From: DATFVA01 sp963747755
Lineage (GTDB): Bacteria; Bacteroidota; Ignavibacteria; Ignavibacteriales; Ignavibacteriaceae
NCBI GenBank assembly: GCA_963747755.1
Contig: CAVVGK010000018.1
Coordinates: 62,001 to 126,000, forward strand
Direction: 5' to 3'
Length of the DNA: 64,000 bases
Notes under the pieces: model-generated
Databases searched by the model: none
Told to the model about the DNA's origin: nothing
What the model saw: the letters and a program-made list of their open reading frames with translations, nothing else
Program-made: the position numbers and the translations under genes
Part shown: positions 54,124 to 63,591 of the stretch, one piece after another
Layout: every line of letters begins with the position of its first letter
Numbering within the stretch: the first letter of the stretch is position 1

Positions 54124-55623
54124 ATGTTAAGCAAGTTCGGATTAATCAGAAACATATTCATAGTACTAAGCATTATCTTTCTTTCCTCGTGCAAGGAAGA
54201 TACAATTCAGCCTGAACTATATGGATCAATATCCGGTATAGTGATGGATCAGGATGCATCATCTGCTATAGGTGGGGCGAGTATTACAACAGCTCCTCCT
54301 ACAAGCGCCATCCTGACAGGCAATGACGGAAAGTTTTCAATTCAAGATATTCCGGTCGGCAATTACACTATTACAGCTCAGAAAAGCGGATACAAGAAAG
54401 CCAGCGTCTCTGTAAATGTGCGTGAGAATGCAGCTGCACAGGCTACAATTTTTCTGGAAGTGGATAATGGAACAAATGCGGCTCCTAATCCTCCTTCCGA
54501 CCCTCAGCCTTCTAACCAGGCAGCAAATCAGACTGTCAATGTTACTCTAGGCTGGAGTGCCAGTGATCCTGATGCTGGTGATGCACTTTCCTATACTGTA
54601 TTTCTGTATAAGTCAGGTTCATTCAACAGAGAGATTATAGCTGAAGATATCTCTGATACTACTGTCGACGTTCAGGACCTTGAGTATAGTACTACATATT
54701 ACTGGCAGGTTGTTGTAAAGGATTCAAACGGACTCTCAGTGAATGGAGAGGCCTGGTCCTTTACAACGATGCCTTTCCCCGATAACCCAATTGTTTACTC
54801 CAAAAGGATAAATGATAACTACGAAATTTTTTCAAATGATACATCAGCCTCAACAATCGTAAAGCTGACCGACATGGTTTCAAGGGAATGGTGGCCGAGG
54901 TTTAATTCACGGAGAAGTAAAATTGCTTTCACCTCGGATGAAAATATTGGCGCAAATATTTATACAATGAATCCTGACGGATCAGATATCTTCAGGGTGA
55001 CAAATATTCCTGTTTCAGGTTACAATAATTACGGTATTGGTTTTTGCTGGTCTTTCGATGACGGAAAGTTCTTTTATGCCAATAATGACAAACTTTACTC
55101 CATATATATAAATGGTTCCGGAAGAACTGAAATTGCTACTGCTCCGGCCGGCAGGAATTTCCGTGAGGTTGAACAGTCGCCTCAGGGTGAAAAACTTGTT
55201 GTACTGACAATAGGCAGCGAGGTTTACAATTCAGAAATCTACCTTATGAATTCCGACGGTGGTAATATGACATTATTCGTTGGAAATGAATCAGGTATAA
55301 CCGAACGCCCATCCTTCAGCATCGATGGAAACAGGATAATGTTTACACACGATGTTTCCGGATATCAGTCACTTGACGGCAGACAGCTTGATTCTCATAT
55401 CTTTATCTACGCTGTTAACGGCGGTGACTCAATCGATGTTTCAGTAAATAAGCCAGCCGGTACAAATGATACCAATCCCAGGTTTTCTCCCGACGGTGCA
55501 AAAATAATATTTAACAATGCTCCCAACGATGGTTCCAAAACTCCCGAAATCTGGATAATGGATAACGAAGGTACCAACAGAAGAATGATTATCGATGATG
55601 CTCTGATGCCCGACTGGAGGTAA
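54124..55623 (+). CDS. Lipoprotein with carboxypeptidase-regulatory, Fn3 and PD40 propeller domains
   Basis: 499 residues. Lipoprotein signal with Cys23 (LSSC). Carboxypeptidase-regulatory-like beta sandwich at about 33-112 (GSISGIVMDQDASSAIGGAS). Fn3 domain at 125-218 (PSDPQPSNQAANQTVNVTLGW ... TTYYWQVVVKDSNG, each part typical). TolB-like PD40 propeller at 225-499 (IAFTSDENIGANIYTMNPDG, EIYLMNSDGGN, PRFSPDGAKIIFNN). It starts 22 bases after the chaperone-like gene and ends the curli run before a terminator, so it is probably part of the curli unit. A surface anchor or fibre-associated protein is a reasonable guess, not shown by homology. Confidence 0.82.
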   Translation: MLSKFGLIRNIFIVLSIIFLSSCKEDTIQPELYGSISGIVMDQDASSAIGGASITTAPPTSAILTGNDGKFSIQDIPVGNYTITAQKSGYKKASVSVNVRENAAAQATIFLEVDNGTNAAPNPPSDPQPSNQAANQTVNVTLGWSASDPDAGDALSYTVFLYKSGSFNREIIAEDISDTTVDVQDLEYSTTYYWQVVVKDSNGLSVNGEAWSFTTMPFPDNPIVYSKRINDNYEIFSNDTSASTIVKLTDMVSREWWPRFNSRRSKIAFTSDENIGANIYTMNPDGSDIFRVTNIPVSGYNNYGIGFCWSFDDGKFFYANNDKLYSIYINGSGRTEIATAPAGRNFREVEQSPQGEKLVVLTIGSEVYNSEIYLMNSDGGNMTLFVGNESGITERPSFSIDGNRIMFTHDVSGYQSLDGRQLDSHIFIYAVNGGDSIDVSVNKPAGTNDTNPRFSPDGAKIIFNNAPNDGSKTPEIWIMDNEGTNRRMIIDDALMPDWR

Positions 55624-55666
55624 ACATCCCAATACTTTTTATTGTAAATCGATTTCTTTCCCATTT

Positions 55667-55697
55667 AAGCCATCAGCAGCAGATGGCTTTTTTTTTC
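55667..55697 (+). terminator. Intrinsic terminator closing the curli cluster
   Basis: AAGCCATC (55667-55674) pairs with GATGGCTT (55682-55689), followed by a run of T. Confidence 0.92.
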
Positions 55698-55933
55698 ATT
55701 CCGAACAAAAATTTTACATTATTTTGACAATTTTCATCGCTTTTTTTCTAAGATTTAAATTGAGAATAGATACCGACTCGTGCTCAATCGTCCGGGATTT
55801 ATAGACAAATGGCTAAAAGCAGCCAGTTTTGCCTTTATACCGGACTTCGTGGTCAATTATTTTATTGCTACTGAACCCTTTAAGAACTAAATTGAAAACA
55901 AATATTATCAGGAATCTGTATCGGGGGATACAC
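55698..55933. other. Leader region of the membrane kinase gene
   Basis: Together with the terminator this makes about 310 bases after the PD40 gene. AT-rich, no small gene. The frame of the kinase is open from 55829, but no conserved sequence or ribosome-binding site supports a start there. GGGGGA at 55923-55928 precedes the chosen TTG start. Confidence 0.5.
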
Positions 55934-58435
55934 TTGAAAGAGTTAAGCAGGCAGGTTCGGTTTTTCCTAATTCTCGATGCGATCTTCGTTATCTTCTGCA
56001 TGATTGGTGTCTACCACCTTAGTCAAAAAGCTGATTTACCTTTTCCCATCTTCAATGATAACGGTGTTTTTCTCGCCGGCGAGCATGGTTACCCAGCTGG
56101 TCATATTCAGCCCGGGGATACGCTGGTTTTGTTTGAGGAAATGCATTTTACAGAGAGGGAAGCCCTGGAGGTTTATCTCGACAGCAAATCTATCGGAGAT
56201 GATATTTCTATTGCTTATTCTCATAAAGGCATAGCAAAAGTTGCTGAGATCCCTCTGACAGAATATTACACTATTCCTTTCATTGCCTCTAATGCAATTG
56301 CAGGATTATTGTTCATTGTTTTCGGAATTTTTGTACTGCTCAGTTGTCCTAAATTAAAAGCTGCTAAAATTTTTCACTGGGGCAGCATCGGGATTGCAGT
56401 CATGCTTCTGACTACGTGGGGAAAATATACTATGTATCCCCCGGGTCTATGTATTTCTGTAAGGACGATTTTTCATTTCGCCTATGTTTTTACTCCTGTC
56501 GCCTTTCTGCATTTCTCGCTTGCATTTCCAAAAGACAGGGAGAGATTTTTCAGAAATTTAATAATTGGATTTTATACTTCAGCCTTTGTAATAGCAATTG
56601 TTAATACTTACTATTTTATCGGCATGCTCCCTCCGCCGGAGGAACAGAGTATAAATAATTATTTATCCGTTTTTCTGTATAACCGGGTACTTGCCATCGT
56701 TAGTATCCTGGCCGCTATCTCAACTTTTTTGGTTTCCTATGTTACTACGAAAAATGAAGTCGAGAAAAAGAAATTGAAATGGCTGCTGTCAGGATTTCTG
56801 ACAGGTCCTTTCAGCTTTATTGCTTTCTGGACCGTTCCTCTGTTAATTTCGGGTAAGTCCCTGATGCCTGAAATATTTATTCCATTACTGATGCTTTTTA
56901 TTCCTGTTACTTTTACAATCGCTATTGTCCGCTACCATCTGATGGATATTGATCTCCTTATCAGGAGAAGTATTGTCTATTCAATTGTAATAGTCTTCCT
57001 GGTGATCATTTATATCGGCATAATCTCGATAATCAGCAATCAGATTCGTATAATAAATAATCAGACTCCATCCATCATTGCAGCTATCCTTGTGGCATTG
57101 CTCTTTCAGCCTATAAGAAGTAAGGTGCAGTTATTCGTTGATAAAAAATTCTTCAGGGTGCAGTATAATTTTCGCGAGACACTCAAAAAATTTCTTGATG
57201 GTATTTCTGAGATCAACACTATTTATGACCTTGCAGAAACAGCCGTGAAAGAAACCCAGGAGTTTATTCCCGTAAAAAAGATCGGATTCTTTCTCCTGAA
57301 GGGTAATCATATAAAACTTGTAGCTCACCAGAATTTTGAACTGCTGGTTAACCGAAGTCTGCCTTTTAATTCAGAAAACCTCAAATCGAAATTGTCTCTT
57401 CCGGTTGCCGATCCCTCCAGGGTGGAAACTGGCGTGACATTTGAACCTGCGGATATCACCATTTTTAAAAGATGGGGAATAGACCTTGTAATTCCGGTAA
57501 GATCGGGTGATGGTAAGCTTTATGCTTTCCTTGTTCTTGGCGGTAAGAAGTCAGACAGCAGGTTTATTATTGAAGATATTGACTTACTGAACAACGTTGC
57601 TTCAAGTATTGCTTCGACGCTTTCAAGGATATATTTCCAGGAGGAACTGATCAGGAAAAATCTTGAAGCTGAAAAACTTGAGGAGTTGAGCAGACAGAAG
57701 ACAATGTTTGTGTCAACAGTATCCCACGACCTCAAAACCCCACTTGCGTCGATCAAAGTATTTTCAGAAATATTAAAAAATGATAAACAGGTTTCCGAAA
57801 AACAAAAAAACTTCCTGGATATAATCGAAGGTGAAGCCGATCGGCTGACACGACTGATAAATAATGTTCTTGGATTTGCGTGGATTGAAAGGGGTGCGAG
57901 GCAGTATAATTTTGAAAGTATCTCCGTGAATAAAGTTATTGAGAAAACATTGACCGTACTTGATTACCAGTTTAACATGGAAGGCTTTACAGTAGAAAAG
58001 CAACTAAGTTCGATTAACTGGATGATTTCGGCTGATGATGAGGCAGTTATGGAGGCATTGGTAAATGTAATCTCGAACTCAATAAAATTTTCGGTAAAGA
58101 ACAAACAGCTTCTTGTATCATCATACAGGGATGACAATTTCTCCTGCATAGAGGTGAGGGACAAGGGAATCGGAATTAAACCGGAGGATCTTAAAAACCT
58201 TTTTAAGCCATTCTTCCGCTCGCAGATCGCCGCTAATATGAAAATAAGCGGCACAGGACTGGGATTGTCAATAATCAAACACGTAATGGATGCTCATAAG
58301 GGTAAGATTGAAGTTCAGAGCGTTCCGGGTGAGGGAACTGCTTTTATTCTGAAATTTCCGATCGAAGTTTATGAGAGTAAATATTTTGAGGATCAGAGCT
58401 GGATAAGCAGCTTTTTTAAGGAAGAGGAGGTCTGA
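55934..58435 (+). CDS. Membrane histidine kinase with PDZ-like sensor and GAF-like domain
   Basis: 833 residues from TTG 55934 (GGGGGA 5 bases upstream); an open frame extends 35 codons further up without support. Membrane helix at about 9-28. A periplasmic PDZ-like segment follows (GYPAGHIQPGDTLVLFEEMHF ... GDDISIAYSHKG, in two parts). Then about seven membrane helices (120-365), a GAF-like cytoplasmic region (about 400-560) and the kinase core with His598 in TVSHDLKTPLASIK. ATP-binding boxes are VRDKGIGIKPEDL and GTGLGLSIIKHVM. The PDZ-plus-7TM layout suggests sensing of an envelope peptide or lipid signal. The response regulator begins on the next base. Confidence 0.9.
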   Translation: MKELSRQVRFFLILDAIFVIFCMIGVYHLSQKADLPFPIFNDNGVFLAGEHGYPAGHIQPGDTLVLFEEMHFTEREALEVYLDSKSIGDDISIAYSHKGIAKVAEIPLTEYYTIPFIASNAIAGLLFIVFGIFVLLSCPKLKAAKIFHWGSIGIAVMLLTTWGKYTMYPPGLCISVRTIFHFAYVFTPVAFLHFSLAFPKDRERFFRNLIIGFYTSAFVIAIVNTYYFIGMLPPPEEQSINNYLSVFLYNRVLAIVSILAAISTFLVSYVTTKNEVEKKKLKWLLSGFLTGPFSFIAFWTVPLLISGKSLMPEIFIPLLMLFIPVTFTIAIVRYHLMDIDLLIRRSIVYSIVIVFLVIIYIGIISIISNQIRIINNQTPSIIAAILVALLFQPIRSKVQLFVDKKFFRVQYNFRETLKKFLDGISEINTIYDLAETAVKETQEFIPVKKIGFFLLKGNHIKLVAHQNFELLVNRSLPFNSENLKSKLSLPVADPSRVETGVTFEPADITIFKRWGIDLVIPVRSGDGKLYAFLVLGGKKSDSRFIIEDIDLLNNVASSIASTLSRIYFQEELIRKNLEAEKLEELSRQKTMFVSTVSHDLKTPLASIKVFSEILKNDKQVSEKQKNFLDIIEGEADRLTRLINNVLGFAWIERGARQYNFESISVNKVIEKTLTVLDYQFNMEGFTVEKQLSSINWMISADDEAVMEALVNVISNSIKFSVKNKQLLVSSYRDDNFSCIEVRDKGIGIKPEDLKNLFKPFFRSQIAANMKISGTGLGLSIIKHVMDAHKGKIEVQSVPGEGTAFILKFPIEVYESKYFEDQSWISSFFKEEEV

Positions 58436-59116
58436 ATGAAAAGAATTCTAATTATAGAAGATGATCCTGCTTTACTGACAGGATTGTCTGAAACTCTTTG
58501 CAGTGAAAAATATGACGTTACTAAAGCAGAGGATGGTGAGAAGGGATATAAACTTGCGATGGAAGTCGATTTTGATCTGCTGCTGCTCGACCTTATTCTT
58601 CCCCTTAAGGATGGTTTCGAGGTGTGTAGAGACCTTAGAAAGGGGGAGAGAAATATGCCGATTCTGATGCTGACAAGTAAAACTGAAGAGATAGATAAAG
58701 TGCTTGGTTTGGAGATCGGAGCGGACGACTATATGACGAAACCTTTCAGTCTTAAAGAGCTTCTCGCCAGGATAAAGGCTCTCTTGAGAAGGGCACAGCC
58801 CGCTGTTCCGGGAATTGCTGAATATTCTTTCGGAAATATTACCATGAACCTGAAAAAAATGGAAGTTGAGAAAAAGGGTGCTCCCATAAAATTGTCAGCT
58901 ACCGAATATAAGATTTTGAAATATTTTGTGGAGCACGAAGGAGAGGTAATTACACGGGATAAATTCCTGGATGATGTGTGGGGGTATGATGCTTTTCCAA
59001 CTACAAGAACTGTGGACAACTATATACTCTCTATCCGTAAGAAAATTGAAGATGACCCATCCAGTCCGGAGCATATAGTCACTGTTCATACAGCAGGTTA
59101 TAAGTTCATCAGGTAA
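58436..59116 (+). CDS. OmpR/PhoB-family response regulator
   Basis: 226 residues. Receiver domain with acidic pocket IIEDDPALL, phospho-acceptor Asp52 (LLLLDLILPLKDG), Thr in LMLTSKTEEID and Lys in YMTKPFSLKEL. C-terminal winged helix (about 130-226) with SATEYKILKYFVEHEGEVITRDKFLDDVWGYD (two conserved parts) and VDNYILSIRKKIEDDP. Starts directly after the kinase stop, so the two are translationally coupled and form one two-component system. It probably regulates transcription; targets are not visible from the sequence, but proximity suggests the curli unit. Confidence 0.94.
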   Translation: MKRILIIEDDPALLTGLSETLCSEKYDVTKAEDGEKGYKLAMEVDFDLLLLDLILPLKDGFEVCRDLRKGERNMPILMLTSKTEEIDKVLGLEIGADDYMTKPFSLKELLARIKALLRRAQPAVPGIAEYSFGNITMNLKKMEVEKKGAPIKLSATEYKILKYFVEHEGEVITRDKFLDDVWGYDAFPTTRTVDNYILSIRKKIEDDPSSPEHIVTVHTAGYKFIR

Positions 59117-59118
59117 GC

Positions 59119-59143
59119 GGAGACAGGTTTTTGACCTGTCTCC
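59119..59143. terminator. Hairpin after the OmpR-family gene
   Basis: GGAGACAGGT (59119-59128) and ACCTGTCTCC (59134-59143) pair perfectly. There is no T tract, but it sits between two convergent genes and may serve both as a transcription stop. Confidence 0.7.
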
Positions 59144-59225
59144 AAACCCGTTTCACAAGGAGAAATACTTAAGATCTCTCCTGCGGATCGAAATGACGTT
59201 TACCTCATTAACTTCTTGAATTTCT

Positions 59226-60821
59226 TTACTTTAGCAGATTCATCTTAATCATTTTTATAAACCCTGCTGCTTCAATTCTTGCAATATATATACCGGAAGC
59301 TATACCGGAAGCATCAAATTCAACCTGGTACTGGCCGGCCGGCTTGTACCCATTAACAAGCGTCTTAACTTTCTGACCTAATGAATTAAAGATAGTTAGC
59401 CTGACGTGTGAATCGGTGCCGATATTATAGTTGATTGTGGTGGCAGGATTAAAAGGGTTGGGATAATTCTGCTCCAGCGAAAACTGAACGGGAGTATCAA
59501 AGTTCACTTCAACAGGATCATAGGTTTTTTGGCTTCCATCGAAATCCTGTTGTATCAGCCTGTAATAAGATTTCCCTCTAACTGGATCTCTATCCGAATA
59601 TGAATAAGAATGTAATTCAGATGTAGTCCCATAACCATCAATAAAACCAATAGTTAGCCAATCTTGTTTATCAAGAGATCTCTGTAATTCAAAACCCTTG
59701 TTATTCGTCTCGGTAGCAGTTATCCAGTTTAATTCGACAGATGCTCCCGAAGTTGATGCAGTAAACGAATTTAATTCCACAGGGACATTATCAGGCAGAA
59801 AATCAAGGACGTAAAGTCCTGTACTGATATCAGATATTATCACATTTCCGGAAGGGAAAAACGGATAGCACCCCCATGCTCCTTCATAGGTTCCGGTATT
59901 TGATGGATAAGTATCATAACGTCCAACATATATCGGGTTAGTGGGGTCAGAAACGTCAAGACAGACGAATCCATCTTTATAATATGACATATAAGCATAT
60001 TGTCCGCGGATGAATACATTATGAGTCGGGGTGTTCTCCGGCATCTGCCAGCTCGTGACTACAAGATCCCAACTTGTCCGATCCTGTAAATCCCATACTG
60101 TAACATCACGGACATTGAATTCTTCACAGGCTACGAAATATCTTTTATCTTCTGTAAGCCAGCCGCTATGTGCATAAATACCGGGCAGGGCCGCACTCTG
60201 ACTGACAAGCTGCGGGTTTGCTTTGTCGGAAACATCGACAACATCATAAGTATCTTCTGATGAAGCGTAGATCGTATCATCATAAACATATACATCGTGT
60301 ACATAACCGCTGGATGAATAATATGCAGTCTGAACCGGGTTGACGGGATCAGAGAGATCCAATATGTGTATCCCGCTTCCGTTATTGGCTCCCACTACAT
60401 AGGCGTAACCGTCGGCAATAAAAATATTGTGTGCTGTTGAGAAGTAGGAGGTATTATTTCCAATATAAGTCACACCGCCAGGCAGGTTGGCAAGGTCAAC
60501 TATTTGCAGCCCGCTTCCGCCTTCTGAAACCATATACATATAGTGATCATGAGTTTTGATGTCCCGCCAGATTGATGACGGTCCCGTTACAAATGCGGAT
60601 TCGACAGGATTAGACGGATCAGTTATATCTACTACTGATGTTCCTGTATTCACACCGAGCAGTGCGTATTCTCTTCCGTTCTGATCGGTGTAACCCCATA
60701 TATCATTATAGCCCGCGGAAGGGTATTGATTAAGGTTGCTTAACAATGTTGTATTAAGCTCCTGCGCCGGGATCGGGTTTGCAATGTACACCAGTAAAAG
60801 AAGTAAAATGACTTTTTTCAT
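59226..60821 (-). CDS. Choice-of-anchor B family protein with T9SS sorting domain
   Basis: 531 residues: signal peptide (1-19), then a seven-bladed LVIVD-type propeller (20-350) with repeats such as SVVDITDPSNPVESA, GLQIVDLANLPGG and HILDLSDPVNPVQTA. This is the choice-of-anchor B family. An Fn3-like VELNSFTASTSGASVELNW segment and a type A T9SS sorting domain (LEQNYPNPFNPATT to MIKMNLLK) complete it. Exported through the type IX system; substrate unknown. A GGAG ribosome-binding site lies 6 bases before the ATG. It is 15 bases downstream of the VCBS-type gene and probably in one operon with it. Confidence 0.88.
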   Translation of the reverse strand: MKKVILLLLLVYIANPIPAQELNTTLLSNLNQYPSAGYNDIWGYTDQNGREYALLGVNTGTSVVDITDPSNPVESAFVTGPSSIWRDIKTHDHYMYMVSEGGSGLQIVDLANLPGGVTYIGNNTSYFSTAHNIFIADGYAYVVGANNGSGIHILDLSDPVNPVQTAYYSSSGYVHDVYVYDDTIYASSEDTYDVVDVSDKANPQLVSQSAALPGIYAHSGWLTEDKRYFVACEEFNVRDVTVWDLQDRTSWDLVVTSWQMPENTPTHNVFIRGQYAYMSYYKDGFVCLDVSDPTNPIYVGRYDTYPSNTGTYEGAWGCYPFFPSGNVIISDISTGLYVLDFLPDNVPVELNSFTASTSGASVELNWITATETNNKGFELQRSLDKQDWLTIGFIDGYGTTSELHSYSYSDRDPVRGKSYYRLIQQDFDGSQKTYDPVEVNFDTPVQFSLEQNYPNPFNPATTINYNIGTDSHVRLTIFNSLGQKVKTLVNGYKPAGQYQVEFDASGIASGIYIARIEAAGFIKMIKMNLLK

Positions 60822-60836
60822 TAGGTCTCCGAATGA

Positions 60837-62960
60837 TTATTTAAGTAGAAGTAATTTAATTGTCTTTATCCTGTCATTACCCCTGGCCGATAAAAGGTAA
60901 ATACCTGAAGCAGCGGGAGTACCATTTTTATTTTTTCCGTTCCAGTTAAACTGATGGAGTCCTTTCGGAAGTTCACCGTAAAATACAGAGTTTACTTCTC
61001 TTCCCAGAATATCATAAATGATAATAGAATAACGACCCTGCTTTCCAACCTCAAAATCAATCCTTGTTGAAGGGTTGAATGGATTAGGGTAAGCAGAGAC
61101 CAGTAAATAATCTCTGATTTTGTTTTTAGTATCTGTTAAACCTGTCACGGTCTGATTCCTGTAAAGATACAGACCTCCTTTCAAATTACCAACAAAAAAA
61201 TCTTGATCTGTATCATTATCGATATCTGCAAAGCAGGGGAATATATCCGCTCCGAGATCCTGACCTATAAAATTATTAGTGACTGAAGTCCATAAAGGAT
61301 GGACATTATTTCCGTCATTCCGATAATAAAAAATGAAGCCGTCACGGTTACCCGCAAAAAAATCGACGTCGCCGTCATTGTCATAATCAATAAAAAACGG
61401 CGAACTATTGTCTCCAACATCAATAACCGGAGAATCGGGATCCTGCGGATTGAGCCTGTGAATGAATGTGGTATCTGCTGTAAACTGAAATGTCTGCGGG
61501 GTACCTGTATTCTTATAAAAATAGAATTTGCCGTTAAATGCCCCCGCTGCAAGATCAGGATCACCGTCATTATCATAATCAAAAAGGAAAGGACGGGCAT
61601 ACACTCCAACATCAATCAATGCGCCGCTGTTGTCCCCGAGCTTCCCGGTTAGTTTGAAATCGGGTGAAGAAGAAGTTCCGATATTAATGTAAAGTGAAAT
61701 TGTTCCATCGAAACAGCCGATTAAAAGATCGGGGTCGCCGTCGCCGTCAATATCGGAAACAGCGGGACAGATAAACAATTCATTCTTAATGCCGAAGTAA
61801 ACTGAATCGATTAATAAAAAGGAAGGCTGTGTGATGGTGCCCGTGTTCTCAAAATAAAATAAGGTACCATCAGGGTTTTGCGTCGATCCCATTAACAGAT
61901 CCGGATCACCGTCGTTATCAAGGTCAGCAAAAAAGGGAGAGCTGTCATTTCCACCGTCAAGCGTCTTGAGATAATTTTCTGTGACCTTCTGGAAATTATC
62001 AACATTTGCGTTCCCGTCATTCCTGTAATACATAAGCGATTGAGGAACTGTCGGATCGTAAAGCACAGTAACAAATAAATCCAGGTCGCCGTCATTATCT
62101 ATATCGGTAAATCTCGGCATATTAAATCCGCTTGTAAAAACACTGTCCTGATTGTGCGGGTACCTGTTGTAAACTACATTAAGATCAGGAACAGATGGAG
62201 TGCCCTGGTTCTCTATGAAATAAAGACTTCTGCTGAAAAAGTCCCCCCAAAACAAATCCAGGTCGCCGTCACTATCTATATCAGCGAAATCCAGTGAACT
62301 GGCTCCATGCCTGCTTCCTTCTCTTTTTCCGCCGCTTATAATGTAAATGCCCTGCCAAATGTTCGTGATAAATTTGAGATTGAAGGATGATGGTGTACCG
62401 ATATTCTCATAATAGTTTAGCGTCCCTACAGAGTTTCCCGAGACGAAATCTTTGTCTCCGTCATCGTCTACATCTGCAAATACCGGGTTGCATCCGAACT
62501 CGCTGTAGATAGGATCGCCGTTATTATCTTTTAAGGTATCTTCTTCAAGAGTAAAAGAGGGGATTGAGGGAGTGCCAATATTTATGCGGAATTGTATATA
62601 AGCTCCGGGGGTACCCGTAAATAGATCAAAATCATTATCGTTATCAATATCGGCAAAGAAAAACCAGTCGTAAAAATATAACCCGGGTATGGTGTCAAAT
62701 GATAGAACAAAGTGAGGATCTGAAGGAGAACCGTCGTTTTTGTACCAGCCGTAAGTTCCGTCGCTGTCGATAAAGAAGATATCCGGATCACCATCATTAT
62801 CGATATCTATGAACTGCGGTTCAGGGTTATTAGTTCCTCCCGAAAAAATATTCGTAAGAGGACCCTGCTGATCGCTGAATGGAATTGAATTAAGTTCACG
62901 CCTGAATGTCTGTGGATACAGTATTCCCGTGAATAATAAAATAACAGCAAAATATTTCAT
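60837..62960 (-). CDS. Secreted VCBS/FG-GAP repeat protein with T9SS sorting domain
   Basis: 707 residues from ATG 62960, which gives a normal signal peptide (MKYFAVILLFTGILYP); an in-frame ATG eight codons earlier inside rsmD would spoil it. About fourteen repeats with the calcium-loop core DxDNDGDPD (FIDIDNDGDPDIFFID, FADVDDDGDKDFVSG and so on) form an integrin-alpha-like propeller. The C-terminal 90 residues are a FlgD-like/T9SS sorting domain (AYPNPFNPST to LLLLK). Likely a calcium-stabilised surface protein for adhesion or polysaccharide binding. The start overlaps the end of rsmD by 2 bases less than a codon gap, so the genes are coupled. Confidence 0.87.
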   Translation of the reverse strand: MKYFAVILLFTGILYPQTFRRELNSIPFSDQQGPLTNIFSGGTNNPEPQFIDIDNDGDPDIFFIDSDGTYGWYKNDGSPSDPHFVLSFDTIPGLYFYDWFFFADIDNDNDFDLFTGTPGAYIQFRINIGTPSIPSFTLEEDTLKDNNGDPIYSEFGCNPVFADVDDDGDKDFVSGNSVGTLNYYENIGTPSSFNLKFITNIWQGIYIISGGKREGSRHGASSLDFADIDSDGDLDLFWGDFFSRSLYFIENQGTPSVPDLNVVYNRYPHNQDSVFTSGFNMPRFTDIDNDGDLDLFVTVLYDPTVPQSLMYYRNDGNANVDNFQKVTENYLKTLDGGNDSSPFFADLDNDGDPDLLMGSTQNPDGTLFYFENTGTITQPSFLLIDSVYFGIKNELFICPAVSDIDGDGDPDLLIGCFDGTISLYINIGTSSSPDFKLTGKLGDNSGALIDVGVYARPFLFDYDNDGDPDLAAGAFNGKFYFYKNTGTPQTFQFTADTTFIHRLNPQDPDSPVIDVGDNSSPFFIDYDNDGDVDFFAGNRDGFIFYYRNDGNNVHPLWTSVTNNFIGQDLGADIFPCFADIDNDTDQDFFVGNLKGGLYLYRNQTVTGLTDTKNKIRDYLLVSAYPNPFNPSTRIDFEVGKQGRYSIIIYDILGREVNSVFYGELPKGLHQFNWNGKNKNGTPAASGIYLLSARGNDRIKTIKLLLLK

Positions 62961-62962
62961 TA

Positions 62963-63511
62963 TTAGCCGATCTGGTAGAGACATGTGTCTCCGATAATCT
63001 TAAAAGGTTCGCTCTTAAGATTAACCATATCCTTTTCTTTTGTTTGTATTGAACGCTCGATAAACAAGAAACTGTCATTGGCAAGGTATCTATTAGTTAA
63101 TATATTTTCAACCACTTTATAGATATCATCTTTAAAGAAGGGGGGATCGGCAAGGATTAAATCATACTCCTTATGATTGCTGAGAGAAGTGAACTTCACT
63201 GCTTCCATTTTATGAACGGTGCTTTTTGTCTCCAGGTCCAACGAACTAATATTTTCCTGCAGGTTTTTGTAAATGGCATAATTCTTTTCAACAAAATCTA
63301 CCGATGCGGCACCGCGGCTGAGGCATTCGAGTCCCAGAGATCCTGAGCCTGAATAAAGATCAAGTACACTGATATTTTCAAATGAAATGCGGTTATTAAG
63401 AAGATTGAAAAATGTTTCCCTTACCCTGTCTGTAGTAGGCCTGATAAGTTTTGAGTCAGGAACCCTGATGAGTCTACCCTTAAATTCACCTGAAATTATT
63501 CTCATTCTCAT
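62963..63511 (-). CDS. rsmD: 16S rRNA (guanine-966-N2)-methyltransferase
   Basis: 182-residue SAM-dependent enzyme that methylates G966 of 16S rRNA in the 30S subunit. The N-terminal RIISGEFKGRLIRVP, the SAM motif VLDLYSGSGSLGLE and the catalytic DPPF at residues 122-125 are characteristic. VRETFFNLLNNR matches the family's second block. Length is normal. The neighbouring coaD, often fused in operon with rsmD, is at 42 kb instead. The downstream T9SS gene starts right after its stop. Confidence 0.95.
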   Translation of the reverse strand: MRMRIISGEFKGRLIRVPDSKLIRPTTDRVRETFFNLLNNRISFENISVLDLYSGSGSLGLECLSRGAASVDFVEKNYAIYKNLQENISSLDLETKSTVHKMEAVKFTSLSNHKEYDLILADPPFFKDDIYKVVENILTNRYLANDSFLFIERSIQTKEKDMVNLKSEPFKIIGDTCLYQIG

Positions 63512-63591
63512 AAATGTCAGTCAGAAGTATTAATACAAAAAATTAAATAGCCCGCCGAGGGGACCCGAATAATAAAATAAAAATAAGTTAT

